From the NCBI GenBank assembly GCA_001516045.1, contig LOEW01000060.1, forward strand, positions 29,231 to 93,230: a stretch of DNA of 64,000 nucleotides. Reading direction: 5' to 3'. The position numbers were made by a program, and so were the translations under genes. The number at the start of each line of letters is the position of its first letter. The first letter of the stretch is position 1. The notes below the pieces were generated by a model. That model was not told the origin of the DNA. It was given only the letters and a program-made list of their open reading frames with translations, and did not search any database. This DNA is from Desulfosporosinus sp. BRH_c37. GTDB lineage: Bacteria; Bacillota; Desulfitobacteriia; Desulfitobacteriales; Desulfitobacteriaceae. Shown here piece after piece: positions 63,828 to 64,000 of the stretch.

Positions 63828-64000
63828 TTATTCCAGTAAACCCTTTTCAGCAAAGCTAATGTATTTATCGCCAGCTACTATAATATGATCCATTACGCTA
63901 ATAGAGATAGCCTCTAAAGCTATCATTACCCTTTTTGTCATTTCTATATCAGCCCTGGAAGGGGTTAGAGTGCCCCCAGGGTGATTATGTGCAAGTATTA
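63828..64000 (-). CDS. radC: RadC-family (JAB/MPN) protein, C-terminal part
   Basis: The frame from the right window edge to the stop at 63828 reads ILAHNHPGGTLTPSRADIEM, MTKRVMIALEAISISVMDHI and GDKYISFAEKGLLE. HNHPxG...D is the JAMM zinc motif of RadC-like proteins. Stand-alone RadC proteins are common in defence islands and mobile elements. Only ~57 residues are visible. Confidence 0.88.
   Translation of the reverse strand, partial: ILAHNHPGGTLTPSRADIEMTKRVMIALEAISISVMDHIIVAGDKYISFAEKGLLE

Overview
The window looks like a chromosome segment of an anaerobic, spore-forming, low-to-mid-GC Firmicute of the Desulfosporosinus/Desulfitobacterium kind (inferred; no rRNA gene is present). Supporting signs are two molybdate ABC transporters, a Spo0E-like phosphatase, a PAS/SpoIIE-type phosphatase, a CWB2 S-layer-type protein, DUF364 and FmdE-family proteins, nitrogenase-like subunits, strong AGGAGG ribosome binding sites and frequent GTG/TTG starts.

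Left part (1-20 kb, nearly all minus strand): a molybdenum/tungsten or related metal region. A BtuCD/FecCD-type ABC importer (permease 5867-6925, ATPase 5058-5867, lipoprotein binding protein 402-1469) is cotranscribed with two nitrogenase-component-1-like proteins (2616-5053) and DUF364 proteins. The operon sits behind a leader that resembles the Moco/Tuco riboswitch. Three more copies of this leader precede (i) a cytoplasmic DUF1858/solute-binding fusion, (ii) a methyltransferase followed by FmdE, DUF364 and TrmO-FmdE genes, and (iii) modB-modC-modA-modD. A second modABC set without the leader lies at 17144-19440. Remnants of a binding protein, a FecCD permease and a CbiO-type ATPase show repeated gain and loss of metal transporters here.

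Middle (20-49 kb): a 1154-aa CWB2 surface protein; a one-component HTH/PBP-like regulator of the type that senses oxyanions; an RND efflux pump with its adaptor and a MerR/TipAS regulator; an XRE-cupin regulator divergent from a small membrane protein; several chemotaxis-type and PAS signalling proteins; MnmM, a TatD-associated-type radical SAM protein, a peptidase, an FAD/Rieske oxidoreductase and an SRAP protein. Five copies of a short element with end hairpins (probably a non-autonomous IS200/IS605-like palindromic element) are scattered at 9, 18.5, 30.8, 40.5 and 43.8 kb.

Right part (49-58.7 kb): a catabolic operon for an unknown acid. It holds a PaaK-like acyl-CoA ligase, an MFS transporter, a two-subunit B12 acyl-CoA mutase with divergent active-site motifs, its MeaB GTPase, and a racemase-like CaiB/BaiF protein. 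A -24/-12 (sigma-54) promoter at 56866-56881, four TTGTGCGCCG-type boxes upstream and an adjacent PAS-sigma-54 activator form a coherent control unit. A frameshifted acetyl-CoA-synthase-like fragment lies inside the operon.

Right edge (58.8-64 kb): a decayed defence island. It has a truncated PglX/Eco57I-like methylase abutting the C-terminal part of a BrxL-like protein, an AAA-ATPase fused by deletion to a DUF4276-like tail with frameshifts, and the 3' end of a radC-like gene.
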